A stretch of DNA of 8,430 bases from Candidatus Peregrinibacteria bacterium (GCA_014728975.1 WJKQ01000126.1:1-8430), one strand, 5' to 3'; shown: positions 1-6,112, numbered from the stretch's first letter. Numbers and translations are program-made. Notes: generated by a model from the sequence alone, not told the origin.

Positions 1-51
1 GAAGTAAATGACAAAATATTCGTAACACCGGAAGACAACAAAATTAAATAG
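1..51 (+). CDS. C-terminal end of an upstream gene (partial, function unknown)
   Basis: Reading frame 1 is open from the window edge and gives 16 residues (EVNDKIFVTPEDNKIK) before a TAG stop at 49-51. The peptide is polar and charged, as expected for a protein tail. The stop lies one base upstream of the -35 element of the tRNA promoter, so the boundary makes sense. Too little is present to name a family. It could also be a chance open frame, because 48 coding bases is weak evidence. Confidence 0.45.
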   Translation, partial: EVNDKIFVTPEDNKIK

Positions 52-52
52 A

Positions 53-80
53 TTGACTTTGATTTATTAGTCCTTATACT
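53..80 (+). promoter_or_regulatory. Sigma-70-type promoter of the tRNA-Glu gene
   Basis: TTGACT at 53-58 (5 of 6 to the TTGACA consensus) and TATACT at 75-80 (5 of 6 to TATAAT) are separated by 16 bp. Transcription would begin near position 87, about 25 nt before the mature tRNA 5' end, which is a normal leader for RNase P processing. The same TTGACT -35 hexamer occurs in the rpmH promoter in this window. Confidence 0.7.
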
Positions 81-112
81 GATTTTTGCAATTTAAAATC
101 CGGGGAACACAT

Positions 113-187
113 GGGGCCATCGTCTAGTGGTTAGGACATCAGGTTTTCATCCTGAAAACAGGGGTTCGATTCCCCTTGGCCCTACCA
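113..187 (+). tRNA. tRNA-Glu (anticodon UUC), CCA end encoded
   Basis: A complete cloverleaf can be drawn by hand. The acceptor stem is 113-119 with 177-183, all paired with one terminal G:U. The D stem is GTC (122-124) with GAC (135-137). The anticodon stem is 139-143 with 151-155, around a 7-nt loop holding TTC at 146-148 with T before and A after it. The T stem AGGGG (160-164) pairs with CCCCT (172-176) around the loop TTCGATT. A184 is the discriminator and CCA is encoded at 185-187. The anticodon UUC reads GAA/GAG, so this is a glutamate tRNA. It ends 3 bp before the stop codon of the convergent gene at 191-538, and no terminator hairpin is visible between them. Confidence 0.97.
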
Positions 188-190
188 AAT

Positions 191-538
191 TTATTTCACT
201 TCGTTGTCTTCGCTTGTAACGTATTCTTTTTCTTCCGTTTCTTCCATTTGGGAGATTTTGTCGCTTTCTTCGACCTGAGAAAAGGCGGTCGCCTTGGTTA
301 TTTTTATAGTTAAATTGTCGAAAATATCTTTTAATTCTTCGTTTTTGAGTTTTTCCTGCTGGAAGGTGTAGCCTTTTTGGGCTTTTGAACTTGTAGTAGC
401 AAGAACCAATGTGCTTAAGACTACAATCATAATTGAAAGAGTGGTTATCAGAAGTTTTACAGTTTTTTTTGCTTCGGTTTGCAGTGTTGTCTTGTTTCTG
501 ACTTTCGTTTTTCTTCTTTTGTAGTCGACTGGATTCAT
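191..538 (-). CDS. Small bitopic membrane protein, FtsL/DivIC-like
   Basis: This 115-residue protein has a strongly basic N-terminus (about 1-28, many Lys/Arg), a single hydrophobic helix at about 29-48, a short predicted coiled coil at about 54-80 (QQEKLKNEELKD and following), and a very acidic Glu-rich tail from about 90. A positive N-terminus, one membrane helix and an external coiled coil are the plan of FtsL/DivIC-type septum proteins, but these families diverge so far that sequence alone cannot prove it. It starts 5 bp after the stop of the SLH-RlpA gene and is the last gene of the rpmH operon, so a role with that wall hydrolase at the division site is a reasonable inference. It could also be an unrelated one-helix anchor protein. 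No Shine-Dalgarno sequence precedes the ATG; the tight spacing supports this start. Confidence 0.7.
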   Translation of the reverse strand: MNPVDYKRRKTKVRNKTTLQTEAKKTVKLLITTLSIMIVVLSTLVLATTSSKAQKGYTFQQEKLKNEELKDIFDNLTIKITKATAFSQVEESDKISQMEETEEKEYVTSEDNEVK

Positions 539-543
539 AGGAA

Positions 544-1467
544 TTAAGGTAAGTGAACGATTTTATATTGTACATTAATTATTCCGGTTCCCAGCCAGGC
601 GATTTCGCTGAAGGCTCCGGATGAAAGGTCCAAAACACGTCCGTAGCCGTATGGTCCCCGATCGGTGATTCTTACCTGGACTGATTTGTCGTTTGCAAGA
701 TTCGTGACTTCGACAATACTTCCGAAAGGTAAATATTTGTGGGCGGCAGTAAATTTATTCATATCAAATGTTTCGCCCGAAGCTGTTAAGTGTCCCTGCA
801 CCGCAGATCCATAAAAAGTTGCTTTTCCGAATTCATAATTTTCTGAAGACTTGATCATTCTATATATTATTTCCGCAACATAACCCCGCGTCATTTCCCG
901 ATGGGGAAAAATTTCATTATTTGCACTGATATTTAAAAGGCCTTTCTGTTTCGCGAAGGCGATGTAGATCGCGTACCATTCATCAATAGGTGTGTCAAAA
1001 AAAAGATTGTCCTCGGTAAGAGCGGGATATTCGAGATTTTCGAAAGAACTTATGAATATTTTTATTGTTTCAGCAAGATTTATTGTTTTTTCCGGTCTGA
1101 AAGTACCGTCTTCGTAGCCATGAATAAGGTTATTGTCTTTTGCGGCTTGTACGTATTTCGTGTACCAGTCCATCTTCGGAGTATCTGTAAAAGGGGATTC
1201 TTCAATTTTAATTTTTTCCATTTCTTCCTCCAAAAAAACGCCGCTTGCGATAGTCAGCATTTTTAAGGCTTCAGCGCGGTTTATTTTTTCAAAGGCTCTA
1301 AACGTATTATCGTCGTAGCCGTCGATAATTCCTTGTTTTTCCAGGTATGTTATAGAAACGTAATGTTCATCTCCGCTTTCCACATCGGAAAATCCGCAGG
1401 CAATATTTTCCGCGGTGAGGATTGAAATGATCATAGGAATGAGCAACAAGTGAATAAATTTTTTCAT
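544..1467 (-). CDS. SLH-domain protein with C-terminal RlpA-like lytic transglycosylase domain
   Basis: This 307-residue secreted protein has a signal peptide at about 1-24, three SLH modules at about 25-75, 93-140 and 156-205, and an RlpA-like double-psi beta-barrel at about 213-305. The barrel carries the full family signature: ATFYG, TASGE, TAAH, LPFG, ITDRGPYG and VLDLS. E232, D235, H243 and D269 are spaced exactly like the RlpA residues recalled from Pseudomonas (E120, D123, H131, D157), so it is probably active. RlpA proteins cleave peptidoglycan glycan strands, preferring strands stripped of peptides. SLH modules normally bind secondary wall polymers, so they should hold the enzyme on the cell surface in place of the SPOR domain of proteobacterial RlpA. 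The SLH Arg-Ala-Glu motif is intact in module 1 (64-66), is Leu-Ala-Glu in module 2 and is Arg-Gly-Tyr in module 3. The gene follows jag by 11 bp; the leader has only a weak AGGG before the ATG. Confidence 0.92.
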   Translation of the reverse strand: MKKFIHLLLIPMIISILTAENIACGFSDVESGDEHYVSITYLEKQGIIDGYDDNTFRAFEKINRAEALKMLTIASGVFLEEEMEKIKIEESPFTDTPKMDWYTKYVQAAKDNNLIHGYEDGTFRPEKTINLAETIKIFISSFENLEYPALTEDNLFFDTPIDEWYAIYIAFAKQKGLLNISANNEIFPHREMTRGYVAEIIYRMIKSSENYEFGKATFYGSAVQGHLTASGETFDMNKFTAAHKYLPFGSIVEVTNLANDKSVQVRITDRGPYGYGRVLDLSSGAFSEIAWLGTGIINVQYKIVHLP

Positions 1468-1478
1468 GTTACCCTGGT

Positions 1479-1943
1479 TTATGATTTGAGTTTAATAATA
1501 ATATGCCGTCTGTTCCCTGTACCTTCGCTAATCGTTTCTATATCGTCAAAGCCGGCTCCCATGCACATCAAATGTACTTTTCTTCTTAAATAAGGAGACA
1601 TTGGCGGTAATGATTGCGGTCTTCCCATTTTTCTTACTCCTTCAATTTTTCTTTCAGCAATCGCAAGAGCGTTCTCCTCCTGTCTTTTTCTGTAGTTATC
1701 GACATCGAGTAGAATGTTAAACTGTTCATTTTTTGCTTTTTTCCAGGACAGTGTTTTTAAAAGATGCTGAAGAGCCTGGATGTTATCACCGTGATAGCCG
1801 ATGAGCAGACTTGGATTATCGCTCTGAATGTTTATGAAAAAGTTGTCTTTTTCTTCTTCTGTAATTGTTATTTTTGAATATTCCACTCCTATTTTTTCGA
1901 GAACTTCTTCCAGTGTTTCTTTTAAGATATCTTCAATTTCCAT
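1479..1943 (-). CDS. jag: KH-R3H RNA-binding protein (Jag / KhpB / EloR)
   Basis: This 154-residue cytoplasmic protein has a type II KH domain at about 20-80 with the GYHG nucleic-acid loop at 49-52 followed by NIQALQHLL. An R3H domain at about 90-152 contains R120-x3-H124 (in RRKVH) and the SEGTGNRRH stretch near 139-147. KhpB pairs with KhpA in Gram-positive bacteria to bind many small and messenger RNAs and influence cell elongation and division. The usual N-terminal Jag-N domain and linker are missing, which makes this version about 50 residues shorter than the roughly 200-residue Firmicutes form. Position directly after yidC (10 bp gap) is the classical genomic location and strengthens the call. 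No Shine-Dalgarno sequence is seen; the gap before the ATG reads TCCCGAAAAA. Confidence 0.95.
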   Translation of the reverse strand: MEIEDILKETLEEVLEKIGVEYSKITITEEEKDNFFINIQSDNPSLLIGYHGDNIQALQHLLKTLSWKKAKNEQFNILLDVDNYRKRQEENALAIAERKIEGVRKMGRPQSLPPMSPYLRRKVHLMCMGAGFDDIETISEGTGNRRHIIIKLKS

Positions 1944-1953
1944 TTTTTCGGGA

Positions 1954-3219
1954 TTATTTTTTAGTATTGATTACTTTTACCGTCGGTTCATCTTTATTTT
2001 TGGTTTCCCCCTCTCTGTTTACTATAATTTGCTGAACAATTCCATAGATTGTTGATGTCCCCCAGTAAATACCTATACCTGCCGGAAGTGATGCTGTGAA
2101 AACCGCGATCATAACAGGCATAATGTAGGTCATTGTGTTTGTCGCCATCGCCATTTCGTTCTTCTTTTTTTCTTTTCCTTTGTCTTTTTCTTTTTTCTTC
2201 TTTTTCTGAAGATTTCTGGACATGGTTAATTTCATCTGTACAAATTGCAATCCTCCCACTATTAACGGCAGAACATAAATATTTGTTTTTGTAAGATCCA
2301 AAAGTCCCATGAATTTTACGTTTATATCAGCAAGACTGAAATTTGCGTATTCTGTATAGAAAAGATAAGCATTATCGGGATTTAATCCGCCTTTAATTGC
2401 ATAAAAAATTGCTATTAGAAAAGGGAATTGTAAAAGTATCGGAAGACAGCTGCCCATAGGGTTTACTTTTGCCTCTTTCCAGACTGCCATTGTTTCCGTC
2501 GCGATTTTCTGCTGATCGCCTTTATATTTTTCTTTGATCTTTTCGAGCCGCGGCTGAATTTCCTGCAGTCTTTTCTGGGATTTCATTGATTTTTGGGAAG
2601 GAATCAGAAGTATTGTTCGTATAATTATCGTGAGGAGAATTATGGCTAATCCCAGGTCGTGTTTGGGCATTATGTAGGTGAGAAAAATCAGCGCATTATA
2701 AATTGGTCTATAAAATATTCCATACCAGGTTTGTTTTAAAATCCCTTCCTTTACAATTATAAATTCATTTGATGTTAATGTTTTTTCTTCGCCCCTGATT
2801 TTTCCCGTAAATTCAATTTTAAATCTGCCCATTTCAGAGAAAAGGGCGTGATTCCAGTTTTCGTAGCGTATTTTTATTTCTTCGTTCGGAGCGAGCGTAA
2901 CATCTTTCGCGTTTTCACAATTAAGCTGGGGGGTGGCTGTTTTTTGAATCCATTTATTATTTTCATATCTGTAAACATCAAACGGTTCGTTTGGACATTC
3001 ATTCGGAATGAATATTTCCTGCTCGGTTCCGTTTTTTATTTTTAAGGTGACTGTCTGGCTTCTGGAGTATTCGTTATCAGTTGTTGTGAAAAGGACATTT
3101 CCACTGCTTATTATGAGGTCCTCTTCTTTATCCTGACAGCTTGACATCAAATAATTTATTGCCAGGAAGACGACCAGGAAGATTAATACATTCTTTAAGA
3201 TTTTATTTAATTTTTCCAT
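1954..3219 (-). CDS. yidC: Membrane protein insertase YidC (Oxa1 family)
   Basis: This 421-residue insertase folds and inserts membrane proteins with or without SecYEG. A hydrophobic N-terminal helix at about 10-27 ends in LMSSC with C28, a possible but imperfect lipobox. An extracytoplasmic domain follows at about 35-160; its alternating beta pattern looks Ig-like (BsuPI-like), with C75 and C101 possibly forming a disulfide. The conserved five-helix core runs from about 165 to 400. It has the groove arginine R201 in TM2 (IIIRT), a helical cytoplasmic hairpin at about 208-250 (QPRLEKIKEKYKGD), the VNPMGSCLPILLQFPF signature at 252-267, and the last helix at about 378-400. The second cytoplasmic loop holds a lysine tract at 339-353. 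The C-terminal tail is short and basic. The ATG lies inside the end of rnpA (17 bp overlap), a common arrangement that suggests translational coupling. Confidence 0.97.
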   Translation of the reverse strand: MEKLNKILKNVLIFLVVFLAINYLMSSCQDKEEDLIISSGNVLFTTTDNEYSRSQTVTLKIKNGTEQEIFIPNECPNEPFDVYRYENNKWIQKTATPQLNCENAKDVTLAPNEEIKIRYENWNHALFSEMGRFKIEFTGKIRGEEKTLTSNEFIIVKEGILKQTWYGIFYRPIYNALIFLTYIMPKHDLGLAIILLTIIIRTILLIPSQKSMKSQKRLQEIQPRLEKIKEKYKGDQQKIATETMAVWKEAKVNPMGSCLPILLQFPFLIAIFYAIKGGLNPDNAYLFYTEYANFSLADINVKFMGLLDLTKTNIYVLPLIVGGLQFVQMKLTMSRNLQKKKKKEKDKGKEKKKNEMAMATNTMTYIMPVMIAVFTASLPAGIGIYWGTSTIYGIVQQIIVNREGETKNKDEPTVKVINTKK

Positions 3220-3547
3220 GTTTTTTTATAATTTTCTCCAGATCTTTTTCGATTTCTTGGTATTTTGCCTCTTTAATCTGTTTTTTGGGAATAAGTACGA
3301 TGTCCAGTGTCTCTTTGCATTCTTTGTCTTTGGTGATTATTCGGATTGCTTCGTAAATTTCTCTTTTGATTTTGTTTCTTATAACCGCTTTTGGGTTCAG
3401 TTTTGAGCTCACTATAGTTCTATATCTGCAGAAATCTTTATTATTTTTGATGTACCTTATTATAAACAGATTTGAAGTGTCGGATTCTCCCTTTTTGAGT
3501 ATATAGTCGATCAGATTTCTGTCTATTCTGTATTTTTTCGATATCAT
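3203..3547 (-). CDS. rnpA: Ribonuclease P protein component (RnpA)
   Basis: This 114-residue basic protein is the usual RnpA length. RnpA binds the RNase P RNA and helps it remove 5' leaders from pre-tRNAs, such as the tRNA-Glu in this window. The N-terminus (KKYRIDRNLIDYILKKG) matches the conserved start of the family. The region RTIVSSKLNPKAVIRNKIKR (about 43-62) corresponds to the FSVSKKVGKAVVRNRIKR signature, including the RNR-type motif at R57-N58-K59 and K61-R62. The C-terminal half forms the expected helices, and LDIVLIPK fits the last strand. It starts 9 bp after rpmH and overlaps the yidC start by 17 bp, the textbook order. Confidence 0.95.
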   Translation of the reverse strand: MISKKYRIDRNLIDYILKKGESDTSNLFIIRYIKNNKDFCRYRTIVSSKLNPKAVIRNKIKREIYEAIRIITKDKECKETLDIVLIPKKQIKEAKYQEIEKDLEKIIKKHGKIK

Positions 3548-3556
3548 TGAGGGCTT

Positions 3557-3685
3557 CTATTTTGAATGTATGCTGACAGTCAGCTTTTTTCTTCCTTTTG
3601 CTCTTCTGTTTTTTAATACAGAAGCGCTTCTTTTTCTAAAGCCGTGCTTATTTAATCTTTTTCGTTTTTTTAGTTTCCCAAGCAT
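3557..3685 (-). CDS. rpmH: 50S ribosomal protein L34
   Basis: This 42-residue, extremely basic protein translates from an ATG at 3685 to a TAG at 3557-3559. The core KHGFRKRSAS and the ending RRAKGRKKLTV are the L34 signature (HGFRxRM ... RRxKGRxxLxx), and L34 is normally 44-46 residues. The usual N-terminal MKRTYQP/S segment is missing and replaced by MLGKLKKRKR. No ATG, GTG or TTG exists in frame upstream before a TAA 12 codons earlier, so the short N-terminus appears real. L34 sits near the base of the large ribosomal subunit. It is the first gene of the operon and lies about 20 nt downstream of the predicted transcription start. Confidence 0.96.
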   Translation of the reverse strand: MLGKLKKRKRLNKHGFRKRSASVLKNRRAKGRKKLTVSIHSK

Positions 3686-3712
3686 GTTACTGAGTTTTAT
3701 TTTTGCCTGGTG

Positions 3713-3741
3713 ATTTTATAGGTATGGTGTATTAAAGTCAA
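3713..3741 (-). promoter_or_regulatory. Sigma-70-type promoter of the rpmH-rnpA-yidC-jag operon
   Basis: On the minus strand, TTGACT (3741 to 3736) and TAAAAT (3718 to 3713) are separated by exactly 17 bp; each hexamer matches the consensus at 5 of 6 positions. Transcription would begin near 3706, leaving a leader of about 20 nt before the rpmH ATG. This is the only gap of real size upstream of the six minus-strand genes, so the whole cluster is probably one transcript. It lies back to back with the promoter for the divergent gene, whose -35 begins 8 bp away. Confidence 0.72.
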
Positions 3742-3748
3742 ATGGTAC

Positions 3749-3778
3749 TTGAAAGTGGATATTGTCTTGAGGTATAGT
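3749..3778 (+). promoter_or_regulatory. Promoter of the PP2C-like/propeller gene and lipoprotein
   Basis: TTGAAA at 3749-3754 and TATAGT at 3773-3778 are separated by 18 bp, each 5 of 6 to consensus. The predicted start near 3785 gives a leader of about 20 nt with no Shine-Dalgarno sequence before the ATG at 3805. Because the rpmH promoter is immediately adjacent and divergent, any regulator bound in this 119-bp region could affect both units. Confidence 0.6.
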
Positions 3779-3804
3779 GCAAATCGAAATAAGTTTTATA
3801 ATTT

Positions 3805-5802
3805 ATGGCACTTAAGGCTAGCTACGAATTTTTGTTTGTCGGAAGAGACGATAACAGTTTCTTGGAGAATTATTCCTATGACCTTTTTCAGGATTATGGG
3901 GATAAGAGCGGTCAGATTTTTGTAAATCTGGAGATTCAGAATAATCCCGTGGATGCGGAGGAGATTGGGAACGTTGTTTTTGAAACAATGCAGAAGGTGT
4001 TTTTTGAGGATGTCGGCAAAGATTCTTATGAAAGATTTGAAGCTGCTCTTAAGTCTGTAAATTCGGTCCTGAATGAATTTAAATCACAGAAATCTTCAGG
4101 TTATATTGGTAATTTAAATATTGTTGTAGCGGCTATTGTTGACGATACTTTGTATTTATCCCAGACCGGTGACGCCGAAGCTTATTTAATAAGGAAGCAT
4201 TATGTGAGTATTATAAGTGAAGGTCTTTCTGAAGAGGAAGGAGAATCCGGAGATATATTTACTAATATCGCCAGCGGTTCTATTGAAGCCGGTGATTTTG
4301 TTCTTTTTTCTTCTACACGTCTGCTCAGGTATATCAGTAAAACTGATTTGGCCAGATGTATCGGTAAGGGCGGTGTTACAGACTCGTTGAATGAAATTAA
4401 AGAAATTGTATCAACAGAGATGCTTGGCAGGATAGGAATGACAGGAATTGTTTTTGAGGAGGCGAAAAAAGAAGAAGTGGAAAAAATCATGGAGGAGGGC
4501 GAGCATGAAACGCAGACTACTCTGGAATCCGCAGATTCAGAAATTTCTGCAAGAAAGGGAAGTATAACAGGAAAATTTATTACCGCCCTGAAAGGTTATA
4601 GAAGAGGTAAAGGCGAAATCTTCAGGGGAAGAGGTGGAATGTTTAACAGAATGGGAAAAAGTTTGGGAAATTTTTGGAAAAGTTTATTTTCAAAAGGATT
4701 CGGTAAAAATAAAGTTCTTGTTCTTTTGGTTATAGTGATTCTTGCTCTGATAGTCGGAATATGGATTGCTAAAAGTAATATCGCGGAAAAGGAGGAGATA
4801 AAAAGACTCGATGAGATTCTTGTAAGTGTACAGGATAAAATAGCGGAGGCTGAAACAAAAGGTACCTATGATAAAGAAACAGCAAAAGCAATTCTTGATC
4901 AGGCTTATGAGGACGCGATGGTAGTGTTAAATTCGGGATATTATCGGGATAAGGCTATTTTGGTTTTGACCGATATTGAAGAAACACGTGATGATTTGGA
5001 TAATGTTATCAGGATTGAAAATCCTAATGTTTTGGCCGATTTAAGCAAGAAGCGTTCTGATGTTAACGCTCTTGGTTTTGTTGAGGTTGGGGATAGATTT
5101 TTTGTTTTTGAGTATAACGCTCTTTATGAAATTGTCCTGGATCAGGTACAGGATCCTTTGACTATCGATGATGAGGAAACTGTTATCGCGGCGACAGGTT
5201 TTGATGATCAAAATTCTGTTATATTTTTAACAAAATCTGGGAAGTTGATTGAGTATCGGGAAGGAATAATGTCTTTTATGGACACTGATGATGGATCTTT
5301 TCATAAAGCTGTTTCGATAGATGACTGGAGCAACAGAATTTATCTTCTTGATCCAAACAGCAGTCAAATCTGGAAGTATACTTATAAAGGAACAAGTGAA
5401 AAATTTGGAGGTGCCGAATCGTATTTAACCGAAGATGTTGATATTTCAAATGCTGTTGATTTCGCTATTGATGCAAATATTTATGTGCTTTTGAGTAATG
5501 GTGATATCTGGAAGTTTTATGCCGGTTCCCGGGCTGAGTTCAATATAAATAATCCTCCTTTTAACGCTTTCAAAAATCCTACTGTAATTTATACAAATGA
5601 AAAGCTTGATGAAGTTTATGTTCTGGATTCTTCTGAAGCAAGAGTCCTTGTATTTAAGAAGGATTCACAAAGCGCAAATATAATTTATGATTCGCAATAC
5701 CTGTTTGAAGGCGTGGGAGACCTTAGAGATATATATGTAGATCCCGATGCGCGAAAACTTTATGTATTAACGGAAAACAATGTTTTGGATGTTGAAATTT
5801 AA
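3805..5802 (+). CDS. Membrane protein: degenerate PP2C-like domain, TM helix, beta-propeller
   Basis: This 665-residue protein has no confident family name. Residues about 35-220 look like a PPM/PP2C phosphatase fold: NIVVAAIVDDTLYLSQTGDAEAYLIR (105-130) matches the strands around the family's GDSRAY motif, and EAGDFVLFSS (161-170) matches the GDxLLLCSDG strand. The metal-binding aspartates appear lost: the DGxGG motif is absent, the SDG Asp is replaced around S170-T171, and the final DN is not seen. It is therefore probably a pseudophosphatase. A Lys/Arg/Gly-rich linker (about 250-302) leads to one membrane helix (303-322), a helical stalk (about 325-400), and at least five, probably six, repeats of an IYVLD-x-IWKY type (near 424-445, 470-486, 509-527, 558-574, 601-620 and 649-665), which suggest a beta-propeller outside the cell. 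The positive-inside rule puts the N-terminus in the cytoplasm. It may act as a sensor or scaffold (inference). Confidence 0.85.
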   Translation: MALKASYEFLFVGRDDNSFLENYSYDLFQDYGDKSGQIFVNLEIQNNPVDAEEIGNVVFETMQKVFFEDVGKDSYERFEAALKSVNSVLNEFKSQKSSGYIGNLNIVVAAIVDDTLYLSQTGDAEAYLIRKHYVSIISEGLSEEEGESGDIFTNIASGSIEAGDFVLFSSTRLLRYISKTDLARCIGKGGVTDSLNEIKEIVSTEMLGRIGMTGIVFEEAKKEEVEKIMEEGEHETQTTLESADSEISARKGSITGKFITALKGYRRGKGEIFRGRGGMFNRMGKSLGNFWKSLFSKGFGKNKVLVLLVIVILALIVGIWIAKSNIAEKEEIKRLDEILVSVQDKIAEAETKGTYDKETAKAILDQAYEDAMVVLNSGYYRDKAILVLTDIEETRDDLDNVIRIENPNVLADLSKKRSDVNALGFVEVGDRFFVFEYNALYEIVLDQVQDPLTIDDEETVIAATGFDDQNSVIFLTKSGKLIEYREGIMSFMDTDDGSFHKAVSIDDWSNRIYLLDPNSSQIWKYTYKGTSEKFGGAESYLTEDVDISNAVDFAIDANIYVLLSNGDIWKFYAGSRAEFNINNPPFNAFKNPTVIYTNEKLDEVYVLDSSEARVLVFKKDSQSANIIYDSQYLFEGVGDLRDIYVDPDARKLYVLTENNVLDVEI

Positions 5803-5806
5803 TTGT

Positions 5807-6112
5807 ATGAAAAAAACAGTTTTACTTTTATTTTGTTTTTTGTTTTTTCTGAGTGGCTGTCTTTCTGAGAGAGAAGCGTATGTAAAGGCGTCTGCGGAGG
5901 CGTATTGTTTGCTTTATGATCATAATATTGAAAAAAACAAGCTGGGTGATCTGATTGATGAAATATATTCAGATTATGGTTTTGAAACTGAAGAAGAATT
6001 GGCGAAAATGCGCGAAAAGTATGAAACCGGGAAAGATTTTTATAATGATTTCGCTGATGAAGTGGAAAAGTGTTCCAGTTCCGAGATTGCTGAAGGTTTT
6101 CGTAGCGACTAG
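5807..6112 (+). CDS. Small lipoprotein, function unknown
   Basis: This 101-residue protein begins with MKKTVLLLFCFLFFLSGC, a clear lipoprotein signal with lipobox LSGC and lipidated Cys at 18. The mature part of about 84 residues is helical and acidic (EEELAKMREKYETGKDFY) and has two further cysteines, C34 and C89, that could pair. A frame-internal ATG at 5780 would add nine residues and break the signal, so the ATG at 5807 is preferred. It lies 4 bp after the PP2C-like/propeller gene and is probably co-transcribed with it. An extracytoplasmic partner for the propeller is a plausible inference. Its TAG stop overlaps the ackA stop on the other strand. The family is not recognised. Confidence 0.85.
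   Translation: MKKTVLLLFCFLFFLSGCLSEREAYVKASAEAYCLLYDHNIEKNKLGDLIDEIYSDYGFETEEELAKMREKYETGKDFYNDFADEVEKCSSSEIAEGFRSD

Noticed and set aside
147..575. 142-codon minus-strand open frame across the tRNA and the FtsL-like gene
   Set aside because: It runs through the antisense of the tRNA and is a shifted frame of the 191-538 gene. Its product is a low-complexity Lys/Arg/Asn peptide with no domain.
3752..3762. DnaA-box-like ATATCCACT in the rpmH upstream region, possible origin
   Set aside because: It is a single imperfect match (7 of 9) that overlaps a promoter element. There is no cluster of boxes, no AT-rich unwinding element distinct from the background, and dnaA is not adjacent.
4200..4490. 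96-codon minus-strand open frame inside the PP2C-like/propeller gene
   Set aside because: It is a shadow of the plus-strand gene; the Ser-rich product has no recognisable signal and the plus-strand frame has clear domain structure.
5780..5806. Earlier ATG start for the lipoprotein gene
   Set aside because: It overlaps the upstream gene and adds nine residues before a perfect lipoprotein signal beginning MKKTV.
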